Positions 8,592 to 16,350 of a stretch of 64,000 nucleotides of DNA are shown one piece after another. The notes under the pieces were generated by a model. The model did no database searches, was not told where the DNA came from, and saw nothing but the letters and a program-made list of their open reading frames with translations. The stretch is from Geodermatophilus poikilotrophus (GTDB taxonomy: Bacteria > Actinomycetota > Actinomycetes > Mycobacteriales > Geodermatophilaceae): positions 248,001 to 312,000 of the forward strand of contig NZ_FOIE01000005.1 in assembly GCF_900111455.1 (NCBI RefSeq), in the 5' to 3' direction. The position numbers were made by a program, and so were the translations under genes. Position 1 is the stretch's first letter; the number at the start of each line of letters is the position of its first letter.

Positions 8592-8860
8592 CAGGACAGG
8601 GTCGCCAGCGCGTCGGCGACGAGCGCGCTGAGCCCGTCGACGACGGAGCCCCCGGTGACCACCCGGTAGAGCACGGCGGCGAAGGCGCAGGCGGCCACGG
8701 TCCCGACGGCGTACTCGGCGGTGCTCATCCCGGCCTCGCCGGCCGCCCGGACGCGCGCCCACCGCGCCCGCAGGCCGCGCGGCCGGCTCCCCTCGGCGGG
8801 GACATCGTCCGCGTCGGGCAGCTCCTCGTCGCCGGTTCGCGTCGTGCAGGGTCCGGTCAC
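8591..8860 (-). CDS. DUF4244 Flp-pilin-like protein
   Basis: An 89-residue protein. A long polar leader ends in GEAG, then MSTAEYAVGTVAACAFAAVLY forms one hydrophobic helix with the Glu-5 signature of Flp pilins. DUF4244 proteins sit at this place in the actinobacterial Tad locus (Rv3656c in M. tuberculosis) and are probably the main pilin. It is the first gene of the three-gene pilin operon. Its upstream space holds a tandem CGTCCACA element shared with the assembly operon. Confidence 0.88.
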   Translation of the reverse strand: MTGPCTTRTGDEELPDADDVPAEGSRPRGLRARWARVRAAGEAGMSTAEYAVGTVAACAFAAVLYRVVTGGSVVDGLSALVADALATLS

Positions 8861-8948
8861 GGTGCCTCCTCGGTGTCGGGCCCGCTAGCCGGGCCGTCAC
8901 TGCGACCCTCGCGGGGCGAGGGGACCGGGCACAGGCGCGGACGGGATC

Positions 8949-8975
8949 TGTGGACGCCGCCGCCCGCTGTGGACG
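8949..8975 (-). promoter_or_regulatory. Tandem CGTCCACA box, copy 2 (pilin operon)
   Basis: On the minus strand CGTCCACA occurs at 8975-8968 and again at 8956-8949, 19 bp apart, and the second copy continues as GATCCCG. The element lies in the 121-bp gap between tadC and the DUF4244 pilin gene, about 90 bp before the pilin start. Copy 3 before ssd has the same octamers, spacing, orientation and GATCCCG tail. It probably co-ordinates pilin and assembly genes. Confidence 0.6.
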
Positions 8976-8981
8976 CGGGGC

Positions 8982-9707
8982 TCAGCCGAAGACGTCGGCC
9001 GCGATGCCGAGCACCAGCGGTACGACGCCGAGGCAGAGGAAGGCCGGCAGGAAGCAGACCCCGAGCGGCGCCAGCACCCAGACCCCGGCGCGCCGGACCG
9101 CGGCGTCGGCGCGGCCGCGCTGCTCGGCGCGGGCGTCGGCGGCCAGCGACCGCAGCGCCGGGACGACGGTCGAGCCGGACTCCCCCGCCCGCACCAGGAC
9201 CCGGCCCAGGACGGCCGGCTCGGCCGCCGCGTCGGCCCACGCCCGCCGCGGCGCCGCGCCCAACCGGTACAGGCCGGCCACCGTGGTCAGCTCGGGGCCG
9301 AGGGGACCCGGCAGGGCGGTGGCCACCGCGGCCAGCGCACCGCCCACGGGCAGTCCCGCCTCGAGGCAGACCGCGAGCAGGTCGCAGGCGACGGGCAGGT
9401 CCGCCTCGGGTGTCGGGCCGGCCCGCGCGCCGTCCCGGCTGCCGCGGCGCAGCAGCCGTTCACCGCCGACCGCGACGAGCCCGGCCACTCCCACCCCGGC
9501 ACCCCCGCCGACCAGCAGCCCGGCGGCCAGGCCGGCCGCGCCCGCCAGCAGCCACCGCCGCCGTGCAGCGCCCGGACCGGACGGCTGCGGCGGGCGCCCC
9601 GCACCGTCCCGGGTGGCCAGCCACCGGGCACGGACGGCGACCGGCGACCGCACCGGCCAGCACAGCAGGGCGCTCGCCAGCACGAGCGCGACCACGGCGG
9701 CGCTCAC
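8982..9707 (-). CDS. tadC: TadC-like type II/IV secretion F protein
   Basis: A 241-residue membrane protein. Two N-terminal hydrophobic stretches are followed by a GspF-type helical domain (DLLAVCLEAGLPVGGALAAVA, ESGSTVVPALRSLAAD) and a C-terminal pair of helices. It is the inner-membrane platform partner of TadB in Flp pilus assembly. It starts with GTG at 9705-9707, overlapping the tadB stop by 4 bp, and is the last gene of the ssd-tadABC operon. Confidence 0.88.
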   Translation of the reverse strand: MSAAVVALVLASALLCWPVRSPVAVRARWLATRDGAGRPPQPSGPGAARRRWLLAGAAGLAAGLLVGGGAGVGVAGLVAVGGERLLRRGSRDGARAGPTPEADLPVACDLLAVCLEAGLPVGGALAAVATALPGPLGPELTTVAGLYRLGAAPRRAWADAAAEPAVLGRVLVRAGESGSTVVPALRSLAADARAEQRGRADAAVRRAGVWVLAPLGVCFLPAFLCLGVVPLVLGIAADVFG

Positions 9708-10498
9708 CGCACGGCCCGGCGGACCAGCCGCGCCGACCAGGCCAGTCCACCGACCTCCAGCGCGACGCCGGCCACGAGCAGCAGCTGACCGGTCCCCGTG
9801 GTGGTCAGCACCCGCCACGGGTCGGCACCCACGCCGCCGCCCATGGCCAGCCCCAGAACGGGGAGCCCGGCGAGCAGGGCGGCGCTGGCCCGCGACCCGG
9901 CGGTGGCCGAGCGGAGCTCCAGCCGGTGCCGGGACCGAGCGCGCAGATCGTCCTCCACCGCGCCGACGACGGCGACCAGCGAGCACCCGGTGCGCGCGCT
10001 CAACCGCGCGGCCGCCGCCACCCGGCCCAGGGCCCGCCCGAGCTCGCGGTCGTCGTCGGCCTCCCCGGCGCCGTCCCCCGGCGAGCGGACCGCCCGGGCC
10101 AGCGCCCGGCCGCTGTCGTCGTCCGCGCACGCGGCGACGGCGGCACGGGTGGCCTCGTCCAGCGACCGGCCGCTGCGCAGCTCCGCGCCCAGGGCGGTCA
10201 GCGCCTCGACCAGCGCGGCCAGCCGGGCCTCCTCCTGCGCACCGGCCCGGCGGTGCAGCTCGGCGCGGGCGGCGAGCGCCGCGCAACCGGCGGCGAGGGC
10301 CGCGACCAGCGGGGTGCTCAGCAGGGCGGCGACCGCGCCGGCGGCGGTCGCGGCCACCGCCGGCAGCGGGACGCCGGACGCCGGTCGGAGGGCGGCGTCC
10401 GCGGAGCGGACGACCGACCGCCACCGCTGCCGTCGGAGCGCCGCGGACCCCGGCCACAGCAGCAGGGCGCCGGCGAGGAGCAGCAGTCCGCCGGTCAC
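9704..10498 (-). CDS. tadB: TadB-like type II/IV secretion F protein
   Basis: A 264-residue protein. Its N-terminal membrane helices are followed by the cytoplasmic F domain (LVEALTALGAELRSGRSLDEA, then AARLSARTGCSLVAVVGAVEDDL) and C-terminal helices. It forms the inner-membrane platform with TadC and contacts the TadA motor. The GTG (10496-10498) overlaps the tadA stop (GTGA), so the motor and platform are translated together. Confidence 0.88.
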   Translation of the reverse strand: MTGGLLLLAGALLLWPGSAALRRQRWRSVVRSADAALRPASGVPLPAVAATAAGAVAALLSTPLVAALAAGCAALAARAELHRRAGAQEEARLAALVEALTALGAELRSGRSLDEATRAAVAACADDDSGRALARAVRSPGDGAGEADDDRELGRALGRVAAAARLSARTGCSLVAVVGAVEDDLRARSRHRLELRSATAGSRASAALLAGLPVLGLAMGGGVGADPWRVLTTTGTGQLLLVAGVALEVGGLAWSARLVRRAVR

Positions 10499-11634
10499 CC
10501 GCGGCCCGCCGAGAGCAGCTCTCCGAGCAACGGCGCACCCGGGCAGGAGCCGCCGTCGGCCCGCCAGCCGGACTCCACGACGACGAGGTCCCCGGCGCGG
10601 CGGACCACGCCGACCTCCTCCACCCGCCGTCCGGACGGCGTCCGACGCAGGTGCACCACCGCGGACAGGGCCGCGGCGGCCTGGCTGTGCACGGCCAGCC
10701 GGTCCAGCCCCGCGGCCACCCCGAGCGCCTCGAGCCGCGCCGGGACCTCGGCCGGCCGGTTGGCGTGCAGGGTGCCGCAGCCGCCGTCGTGCCCGGTGTT
10801 CAGCGCGGTCAGCAGATCGGTGACCTCCGCGCCGCGCACCTCGCCCACGACCAGCCGATCGGGTCGCATCCGCAGCGCCTGGCGGACCAGGTCGCGCAGC
10901 GTGACCTCGCCGACGCCCTCGACGTTGGGCGGCCGGGTGGCCAGCCGGACGACGTGCGGGTGCGCCGGCACCAGCTCCGGGGCGTCCTCGCACAGCACCA
11001 GCCGCTCCCCCGAGGGGACGAGGCCGAGCAGCGCGGACAGCAGCGTCGTCTTGCCCGAGCCGGTGCCGCCGGTGACCAGGAACGCCAGCCGGCCGGCGAC
11101 CAGCGCCTGCAGCAGATCACCGGACGCGCCGGGGAAGGCGCCGCGCGCGGCCAGGTCGGCGAAGGACAGCGAGGCCCGGCGCAGCACGCGCAGGGACAGG
11201 CAGGTCCCGCCGCCGGACACCGGCGGCAGGACCGCGTGCAGCCGGGTGCCGTCGGGCAGACCGGCGTCCACCCAGGGAGCGGCGTCGTCGAGCCGGCGTC
11301 CGGCCGCGGCGGCCAGGCGGACGGCGAGACGGCGCACCGCGTCCTCGTCCGGGAAGCGCAGGAGCGTGCGCTCCAGCCCGCCGCCCCGGTCGACCCACAC
11401 CTGGTCGGGGCCGTTGACGAGCACGTCGCTCACCCCGGGCTCGCGCAGCAGTGGCTCCAGCGGACCGGCGCCGGCCAGCTCGTCCACGGCGTCGCGGACG
11501 GCCTGCAGGACGTCGTCGTCGCCGAGCAGGCCACCGGACTCCTCCCGGACCAGCGCCGCGACGGTGGCACGCGTCGGCACCCCGGGTTCGAGGACCAGCC
11601 GGGCGCGGACCCGGTCGACCAGCACCCCGGTCAC
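10495..11634 (-). CDS. tadA: TadA/CpaF-type secretion ATPase
   Basis: A 379-residue hexameric motor ATPase of Tad pilus assembly. An N-terminal N1-like helical region (GVSDVLVNGPDQVWVDRGG) precedes Walker A GGTGSGKTT (about 189-197), the Asp box LVLCEDAPEL, Walker B RPDRLVVGEVRGAEV and the His box GHDGGCGTLHAN. Arginines typical of the family are present. The length matches the actinobacterial CpaF/Rv3659c group. The GTG (11632-11634) overlaps the ssd stop. Confidence 0.95.
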   Translation of the reverse strand: MTGVLVDRVRARLVLEPGVPTRATVAALVREESGGLLGDDDVLQAVRDAVDELAGAGPLEPLLREPGVSDVLVNGPDQVWVDRGGGLERTLLRFPDEDAVRRLAVRLAAAAGRRLDDAAPWVDAGLPDGTRLHAVLPPVSGGGTCLSLRVLRRASLSFADLAARGAFPGASGDLLQALVAGRLAFLVTGGTGSGKTTLLSALLGLVPSGERLVLCEDAPELVPAHPHVVRLATRPPNVEGVGEVTLRDLVRQALRMRPDRLVVGEVRGAEVTDLLTALNTGHDGGCGTLHANRPAEVPARLEALGVAAGLDRLAVHSQAAAALSAVVHLRRTPSGRRVEEVGVVRRAGDLVVVESGWRADGGSCPGAPLLGELLSAGRG

Positions 11635-12728
11635 GCCGCCGCGCCGTCCATCCGGGCCAGCTCGGCGAGCAGCCGGCGGGCCAGCGCACCCAGCGGCGAG
11701 CGCGCGCCCACCTGCGGTGGTCGGCCCTGCTCCCCGCGGGGCAGCGCGGTGCGGTCGGTGCCCAGCTCCCCCAGCACCGGCCGCCCCACGACGTCGGCGA
11801 CCTCGTCGGCCGACAGCCCGCCGGGCACCGGGCGCACCACCAGCTGCGCCGCGGACCACGGCGCGGACCGGTCCGCCCCGGCGGGCTCGACCAGCAGGCG
11901 GGCCGCCGACGCCGCCCGGAGGCGGGCCGGGACGACGAGCACCGCGAGGTCGGCCTCGGCGAGCACGGCCGCGGTCGCCTCGGCGCCCGCCGTGCGGGGC
12001 AGGTCGACCACCACCGGCCGGCCACCCGCGCGCGCCGCCTCGACCACGGCGGTCAGCGCCTCCGCCGGGACCTCCCCGGGCGCCGACCGCGAGGCCGCGA
12101 GCACCGAGACGCCGCCGACCTCGGGGAGCGCGGCCATGAGCGCGTCGCCGGCCACCCGGCCGCGCAGCCCGGTCAGCTCAGGCCAGCGCAGGCCCTCGTC
12201 CCGCTCTGCGCCGAGCAGCAGGTCCAGCCCGCCGCCCCACCCGTCGGTGTCGACCAGCAGCACGCCGTCCGAGGCGGGTGCGGCGGCCAGCGCGAGCGCC
12301 GCCGCCAGCGTGCTCACCCCGGCGCCGCCGCAGCTCCCGCCGACGACGACGAGCCGGCCGCGGTCGACCGGACGGCGCAGCGCCGCGGCCACCCGGGACA
12401 CCAGCCAGCCCTCGTCCGCGGGCAGCACCGCCACCCGCTCGGCGCCCTGCTCCACCGCAGCCGCCCAGACCGGGGCGGGCGGCTCCCCCGGTGCCACGAC
12501 CACGACGCCGGCGCGTCGGGGCAGACCCCGCACCGGCGCGGAGGTCAGGACGTCGGCCCCCAGCAGCACCACGGGCGCCTCCCGGTGGGCCCGGCGCAGC
12601 CCCGGACCGCCCGTGGCGACCTCCGGTTCGGTGCCCGCGGCGGCGAGCAGCCTCAGCAGGTCGTCGAGCAGCTCCTCGTCGGCGCTGGCGACGAGCGGGC
12701 GGGCGGGCGGGGACCGGAACGCGGACAC
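11631..12728 (-). CDS. ssd: Septum-site-determining protein Ssd / CpaE-like ATPase
   Basis: A 365-residue protein. An N-terminal receiver-like half is followed by a MinD/CpaE-type half with GGSCGGAGVSTLAAALA, a deviant Walker A that lacks the usual Lys-Thr, and LLVDTDGWGGGLDLLLG. The Ssd family (Rv3660c) lies in front of tadA in actinobacteria and in M. tuberculosis is linked to septum placement; in Tad systems CpaE-like proteins position the pilus machine. First gene of the assembly operon, GTG start at 12726-12728. A tandem CGTCCACA element lies about 52-78 bp upstream. Confidence 0.9.
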   Translation of the reverse strand: MSAFRSPPARPLVASADEELLDDLLRLLAAAGTEPEVATGGPGLRRAHREAPVVLLGADVLTSAPVRGLPRRAGVVVVAPGEPPAPVWAAAVEQGAERVAVLPADEGWLVSRVAAALRRPVDRGRLVVVGGSCGGAGVSTLAAALALAAAPASDGVLLVDTDGWGGGLDLLLGAERDEGLRWPELTGLRGRVAGDALMAALPEVGGVSVLAASRSAPGEVPAEALTAVVEAARAGGRPVVVDLPRTAGAEATAAVLAEADLAVLVVPARLRAASAARLLVEPAGADRSAPWSAAQLVVRPVPGGLSADEVADVVGRPVLGELGTDRTALPRGEQGRPPQVGARSPLGALARRLLAELARMDGAAA

Positions 12729-12779
12729 GCCCGCCAGCCCAGTCCGGGAACGGACGAGGCGCGAGGGGCGGCCGGGATC

Positions 12780-12806
12780 TGTGGACGACCCGAACGGGTG
12801 TGGACG
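12780..12806 (-). promoter_or_regulatory. Tandem CGTCCACA box, copy 3 (ssd-tadABC operon)
   Basis: The minus strand carries CGTCCACA (12806-12799), 11 bases, then CGTCCACA (12787-12780) followed by GATCCCG, matching the element before the pilin operon in octamers, spacing, tail and orientation. It lies in the divergent gap between ssd and the HAD-IB gene and could affect both. Confidence 0.6.
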
Positions 12807-12855
12807 CAGCCGTGTGCCACGTCACAACCGTCCTGCACACCTACAGTCGTGAACC

Positions 12856-13698
12856 GTGACCCGCGCAGCGGCGTTCTTCGACCTGGACAAGACGGTCATC
12901 GCCAAGTCCAGCACCCTGGCCTTCGGCCGTCCGTTCTTCCAGGGCGGGCTGATCAACCGGCGCGCCGTCCTCAAGGGCGCCTACGCGCAGTTCGTCTTCT
13001 CCCTCGCCGGCGCCGACGCGCCGCAGATGGAGCGCATGCGCGCGCAGATCACCGAGATGTGCACCGGGTGGGACGTCGCCACGGTCCACGAGATCGTCCG
13101 CGAGACGCTGCACGACATCGTCGAGCCGATGGTGTACGCCGAGGCCGCCGACCTGATCGAGGAGCACCGGGCAGCCGGACGGGAGATCGTCATCGTCTCC
13201 AGCAGCGGGGCGGAGATGGTCGAGCCGATCGGCGAGATGCTCGGCGTCGACCGCGTGGTGGCCACGCGCATGGTGACCGTCGACGGCCACTACACCGGCG
13301 AGATCGACTTCTACGCCTACGGGGCGAACAAGGCGGTCGCCGTCCGGGAGGTGGCCGCCGAGAGCGGTTACGACCTGGCCGACTGCTACGCCTACAGCGA
13401 CTCGATCACCGACCTGCCGATGCTGGCGGCCGTCGGGCACCCGACGGCGGTCAACCCCGACCGGGCGCTGCGGAAGGCCGCGACCGAGCACGGCTGGCCG
13501 GTGCTGGAGTTCAGCTGGCCGGTGACCATGGGGTCGCGCTTCCCGGTCCCGTCCGCACCGGTGGTCACCGGTGCGGCGATGAGCGTGGGCGCCGCGGTCG
13601 TGGGCCTGGCCTGGTACGCCCGCCGGCGTGCCCTCCGCGTGGCCGCCGCGACCCCGCCGGCACCGGTGCCCGGCCGCTGGCGGCGCCGCGGCGCCTGA
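12856..13698 (+). CDS. HAD-IB family phosphatase (SerB-like) with C-terminal membrane segment
   Basis: A 280-residue protein. HAD motif I is FFDLDKTVIAKSS (Asp nucleophile at about residue 9), motif II is VIVSSSGAEM, and motif IV is YSDSITDLPML. A C-terminal hydrophobic stretch GAAMSVGAAVVGLAWYA and a basic tail suggest membrane anchoring. The family includes phosphoserine phosphatases, but this subgroup (Rv3661-like), conserved next to ssd and tad, has no settled substrate. It begins with GTG, divergent from ssd. Confidence 0.9.
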   Translation: MTRAAAFFDLDKTVIAKSSTLAFGRPFFQGGLINRRAVLKGAYAQFVFSLAGADAPQMERMRAQITEMCTGWDVATVHEIVRETLHDIVEPMVYAEAADLIEEHRAAGREIVIVSSSGAEMVEPIGEMLGVDRVVATRMVTVDGHYTGEIDFYAYGANKAVAVREVAAESGYDLADCYAYSDSITDLPMLAAVGHPTAVNPDRALRKAATEHGWPVLEFSWPVTMGSRFPVPSAPVVTGAAMSVGAAVVGLAWYARRRALRVAAATPPAPVPGRWRRRGA

Positions 13699-13772
13699 AG
13701 GAGGACCGTCCCGGCCCCCTCGCAGGGTCCCGCCGCGAGCTCGCGAGTGGTGGGGGGCGAGGGGGTCCTCTC
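13699..13772. terminator. Dispersed hairpin repeat, copy a (convergent terminator)
   Basis: Nested inverted repeat between two convergent genes: GAGGACC and CCCCCTCGC on the left, a CGCGAGCTCGCG centre, and GCGAGGGGG plus GTCCTC on the right. Related sequences lie at 17607, 28719, 42616, 43189 and 46853, all at gene 3' ends. Likely a bidirectional terminator. Confidence 0.6.
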
Positions 13773-14741
13773 TCAGAGCGGCAGGCGCTCCCGCACCCGC
13801 TCGACGAGCGTGCGCACCGCGGACACCGGCCGGAACGCCCGCGCGGCCGCGGTGAGGGCCGTCTGCTCGTCCGGCCGCAGGTCGATGTCGGCGGCCGCGG
13901 CGTTGGCCTCGATCTGCGCGACGCTCGAGGCGCCCGGGATCACCACGACCCGCGGCAGGGAGACCAGCCACGCCAGCGCGATCTGCGCAGGCGCGACGGC
14001 GTGGGCCGCGGCCACCTCGCGGAGCACGCCGAGCAGGGGCTCGGCGCGGCGCAGGTTCTCGGTGCCGAAGAGCGGGTTGGCCGCGCGGACGCCCCCGGGC
14101 CGGTTGCCGACCCCGTAGCGCCCACCGAGCAGGCCCTGGGCCAGCGGGCTGTAGGCCATCACCATCCGGCCCTCCCGCTCGGCGAAGGGCACCAGGTCGT
14201 CGAGGGCCGACGGCGCCGCCAGGGAGAAGTGCACCTGGTTGCTGACCACCGGCCGGCCGAGAGCGGCGTCGGCCGCCTGCCACCGCGCGAGCGAGTAGTT
14301 GGAGACGCCCACCGCGCCGATGCGGCCGGCGTCGAGCAGCTGCCGCATCCCGGGCATGGTCACCGAGTCGGGCACCACCGGGTTGGGCCAGTGCACCTGG
14401 TAGAGCGGCACGCGGTCCAGCTCCAGGCGGCGGGCGCTGCCGGCCAGCCGGCTGCGGACCACCGGCGGGAACGGGGCGACCGGGAACACCTTGCTGGCGA
14501 CGACGACGTCGTCGCGCTCGCCGCCCAGCGCTTCGCCGAGGATCCGCTCGCTGCGGCCATTGCCGTAGATCTCCGCGGTGTCGAACAGGGTGGTGCCGAG
14601 CTCGCGGGCCCGCCGGACGATCGCCGTGGCCTCGCCGGACGCGTAGGCGTCGCCGTAGCCCCACTCGCGGGAGCCGAACTGCCAGGTACCGAGGCCGACC
14701 CGGCTGACCGCACCGAGCCCGTCGACGTCGAGGTAGCGCAC
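13773..14741 (-). CDS. Aldo/keto reductase
   Basis: A 322-residue (alpha/beta)8 NADP-dependent oxidoreductase. FDTAEIYGNGRSE holds the catalytic Asp and Tyr, VASKVFPV the Lys, and LYQVHWPNP the His. VGVSNYS and the cofactor-binding VIPGASSVAQIEANA are present near the C-terminus. The GTG start (14739-14741) gives MRYLDVDGLGAVSRVGLGTWQFG, the normal family beginning. The substrate cannot be told from sequence. It is convergent with the HAD-IB gene across a hairpin repeat. Confidence 0.93.
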   Translation of the reverse strand: MRYLDVDGLGAVSRVGLGTWQFGSREWGYGDAYASGEATAIVRRARELGTTLFDTAEIYGNGRSERILGEALGGERDDVVVASKVFPVAPFPPVVRSRLAGSARRLELDRVPLYQVHWPNPVVPDSVTMPGMRQLLDAGRIGAVGVSNYSLARWQAADAALGRPVVSNQVHFSLAAPSALDDLVPFAEREGRMVMAYSPLAQGLLGGRYGVGNRPGGVRAANPLFGTENLRRAEPLLGVLREVAAAHAVAPAQIALAWLVSLPRVVVIPGASSVAQIEANAAAADIDLRPDEQTALTAAARAFRPVSAVRTLVERVRERLPL

Positions 14742-14789
14742 GACCGACAGTCTCGCCGCCGCGCCGGACCGCCGCAGGGCGGCCGGACC

Positions 14790-15578
14790 TCAGCCACGGA
14801 GCAGGGCCTCGGCGATGGCCAGCCCCTCCAGAGCCCCGTGCTCGGTGGCGCGGCAGCAGTGCACCAGCCACCCGGCCACGCCCTCCGGCTGCCCGGCGGC
14901 GTAGCCCGCCAGGGCGCGGGTGTACTCCTCGCGGCCGAGTTCCGCGAAGCCGACCTCGGGCACCGAGACGGCCTTGGGGTCCAGTCCGCGGGCGATGCCG
15001 GTGAGCCGGGCGGCCGCGCGGGCGACGACGCCGTCGGCGGTGCCGAACGGGGCGATCGCGGCCAGCTCGCCGTGCACGACGGCGGCCAGCACGACGGCCG
15101 GCACGGAGCTCTCCGCGGTGACCAGGGAGAACAGGCCGGCGAGCCGGGGCCCGGCGTGGGCACCGGGGCGGCCGAGGTCGGCGCGGTCGGCGAGGTCCGC
15201 GGCGGCCAGCACGTGCAGCCGGGCCAGCACCTGGCCGGGGGCCCGGGACCAGGTGTCCACCATCGGGCCGAGGGCGGCCGAGGTCCGCAGCGAGCCCTGC
15301 ACGACCGGGTGCTCGACCTGCCCGGCCCGCAGGTCGGCCAGCGGGACGTCGACGCCCTCGAGGGCGGCGGACGCACGCGCGCCGCGCAGCGCCGACTCGG
15401 TGCTGACCTCGGCCGACCGGTTGCGCATCAACCGGTGCCGGAGCAGGCGGTCGATGCCGGCCCGGGCGCCCTCGGCGGCGTCCCGCACGCCGGGCAGGTC
15501 CAGCAGCGCGGCGAGCGGGTCGGCAGCGGCCGGGCGGGTTGCCGGACGGCCGGCGCCGGGACGGACGGGGATGGTCAC
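14790..15578 (-). CDS. Fic-like protein with degenerate catalytic motif (Rv3662c-like neighbourhood)
   Basis: A 262-residue, mainly helical protein. ESALRGARASAALEGVDVPL resembles the N-terminal region of Fic proteins. HGELAAIAPFGTADGVVARA aligns with the Fic loop HxFx(D/E)GNGRxxR but has lost the catalytic His (Ala), the Asn and the first Arg. It is therefore probably not an AMP transferase and may be a structural or binding relative. It lies next to the HAD-IB/ssd/tad block, like a conserved hypothetical of mycobacteria. GAGGAGG five bases before the GTG decides the start. The Fic assignment is my own alignment by eye. Confidence 0.6.
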   Translation of the reverse strand: MTIPVRPGAGRPATRPAAADPLAALLDLPGVRDAAEGARAGIDRLLRHRLMRNRSAEVSTESALRGARASAALEGVDVPLADLRAGQVEHPVVQGSLRTSAALGPMVDTWSRAPGQVLARLHVLAAADLADRADLGRPGAHAGPRLAGLFSLVTAESSVPAVVLAAVVHGELAAIAPFGTADGVVARAAARLTGIARGLDPKAVSVPEVGFAELGREEYTRALAGYAAGQPEGVAGWLVHCCRATEHGALEGLAIAEALLRG

Positions 15579-15632
15579 GTGTCCTCCTCGCTGACGGTCG
15601 TCGGCCGTGCGACCAACGGTGCTGCGATCCAC

Positions 15633-15656
15633 CGGGAGCGCGCACGCTCGCTCCCG
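15633..15656. promoter_or_regulatory. Inverted repeat in divergent promoter region
   Basis: CGGGAGCG and CGCTCCCG (8-bp perfect arms, 8-bp spacer) lie in the 141-bp gap between the Fic-like gene and the divergent phosphatase gene. It may be an operator or a leader hairpin; nothing identifies a regulator. Confidence 0.3.
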
Positions 15657-15719
15657 CTGGACGACGGTACGAGGCGGGCCACGGGAACCGGCGGCACCCT
15701 GGCTACGCTGCCTGCCACC

Positions 15720-16271
15720 ATGGCCCGGCCGCTGACCCTCCTGCTCGTGCGCCACGGGCAGAGCGAGTGGAACGCCGCGGGCCTCATGCAGGGCCAGACG
15801 GCGCACGTGCCGCTGACCGAGCTCGGGCACGCCCAGGCGGCCGGGGCCGCGCGGGAGCTGGCGGAGCTGCGCCCGGGTGCCCTGGTGTCCAGCGACCTCC
15901 GCCGGGCGGTGCAGACCGCCGAGCACTGCGCCCGCGCCACCGGCCTGCCGGTGACGACCACGCCGGCGCTGCGCGAGCAGGGCTACGGGGTGCTCGAGGG
16001 CCGGCCCTCGCGGGAGCTGTGGGACGTCGTCGACTGGACCGACCCGCACTGGGCGGCGCACGGCGGCGAGAGCCTGGCCGAGCTGCACGCCCGGGTAGGC
16101 GCCTACCTCGCGCAGCTGTCCGCGGACCCGCCGGCCGAGGTGGTCGCGCTGGTCACCCACGGCGACACCATCCGGGCGGCGCAGGCGGTCGCCGCCGGGC
16201 TGGGCCCGGACGCGATGCCGGCGGTCACCCCGCACAACGGCACGGTGACGGCGCTCGAGCTGGTCCTGTGA
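15720..16271 (+). CDS. Histidine phosphatase; candidate alpha-ribazole phosphatase
   Basis: A 183-residue protein of the phosphoglycerate mutase/histidine phosphatase superfamily. LLVRHGQSEWN carries the catalytic His, SSDLRRAVQTAE a conserved Arg, and ALVTHGDTIRAA the second His. It stands directly upstream of cobU and cobS on the same strand, so alpha-ribazole-5'-phosphate dephosphorylation in nucleotide-loop assembly is a reasonable role. The superfamily is broad, so this remains inference. The gap to cobU holds a dispersed 34-bp repeat. Confidence 0.85.
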   Translation: MARPLTLLLVRHGQSEWNAAGLMQGQTAHVPLTELGHAQAAGAARELAELRPGALVSSDLRRAVQTAEHCARATGLPVTTTPALREQGYGVLEGRPSRELWDVVDWTDPHWAAHGGESLAELHARVGAYLAQLSADPPAEVVALVTHGDTIRAAQAVAAGLGPDAMPAVTPHNGTVTALELVL

Positions 16272-16302
16272 GTGCCGCGACGGCGACGGGCGGGCGAGCC
16301 CC

Positions 16303-16336
16303 GCGGGGAGCGCCGGCGACCGAGGAGCGGAACGAG
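16303..16336 (+). repeat. 34-bp dispersed repeat, intergenic copy
   Basis: An element of the form GCGGGGAGCGCC-GCGACCGAGGAGCGGA-GAG between the phosphatase gene and cobU. A second copy, identical at 31 of 34 positions and on the opposite strand, lies inside the cobN coding region at 21145-21178. A weaker relative is seen near 57220-57246. Confidence 0.75.
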
Positions 16337-16350
16337 TCCGGAGACAGGCC

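Noticed and set aside
8949..12806. Replication origin suggested by DnaA-like boxes
   Set aside because: Only two imperfect boxes per site, no AT-rich unwinding region and no dnaA, dnaN or gyr genes nearby.
8950..12852. Long plus-strand open frames across the tad genes
   Set aside because: Low-complexity Pro/Arg/Ser translations antisense to seven well-supported genes.
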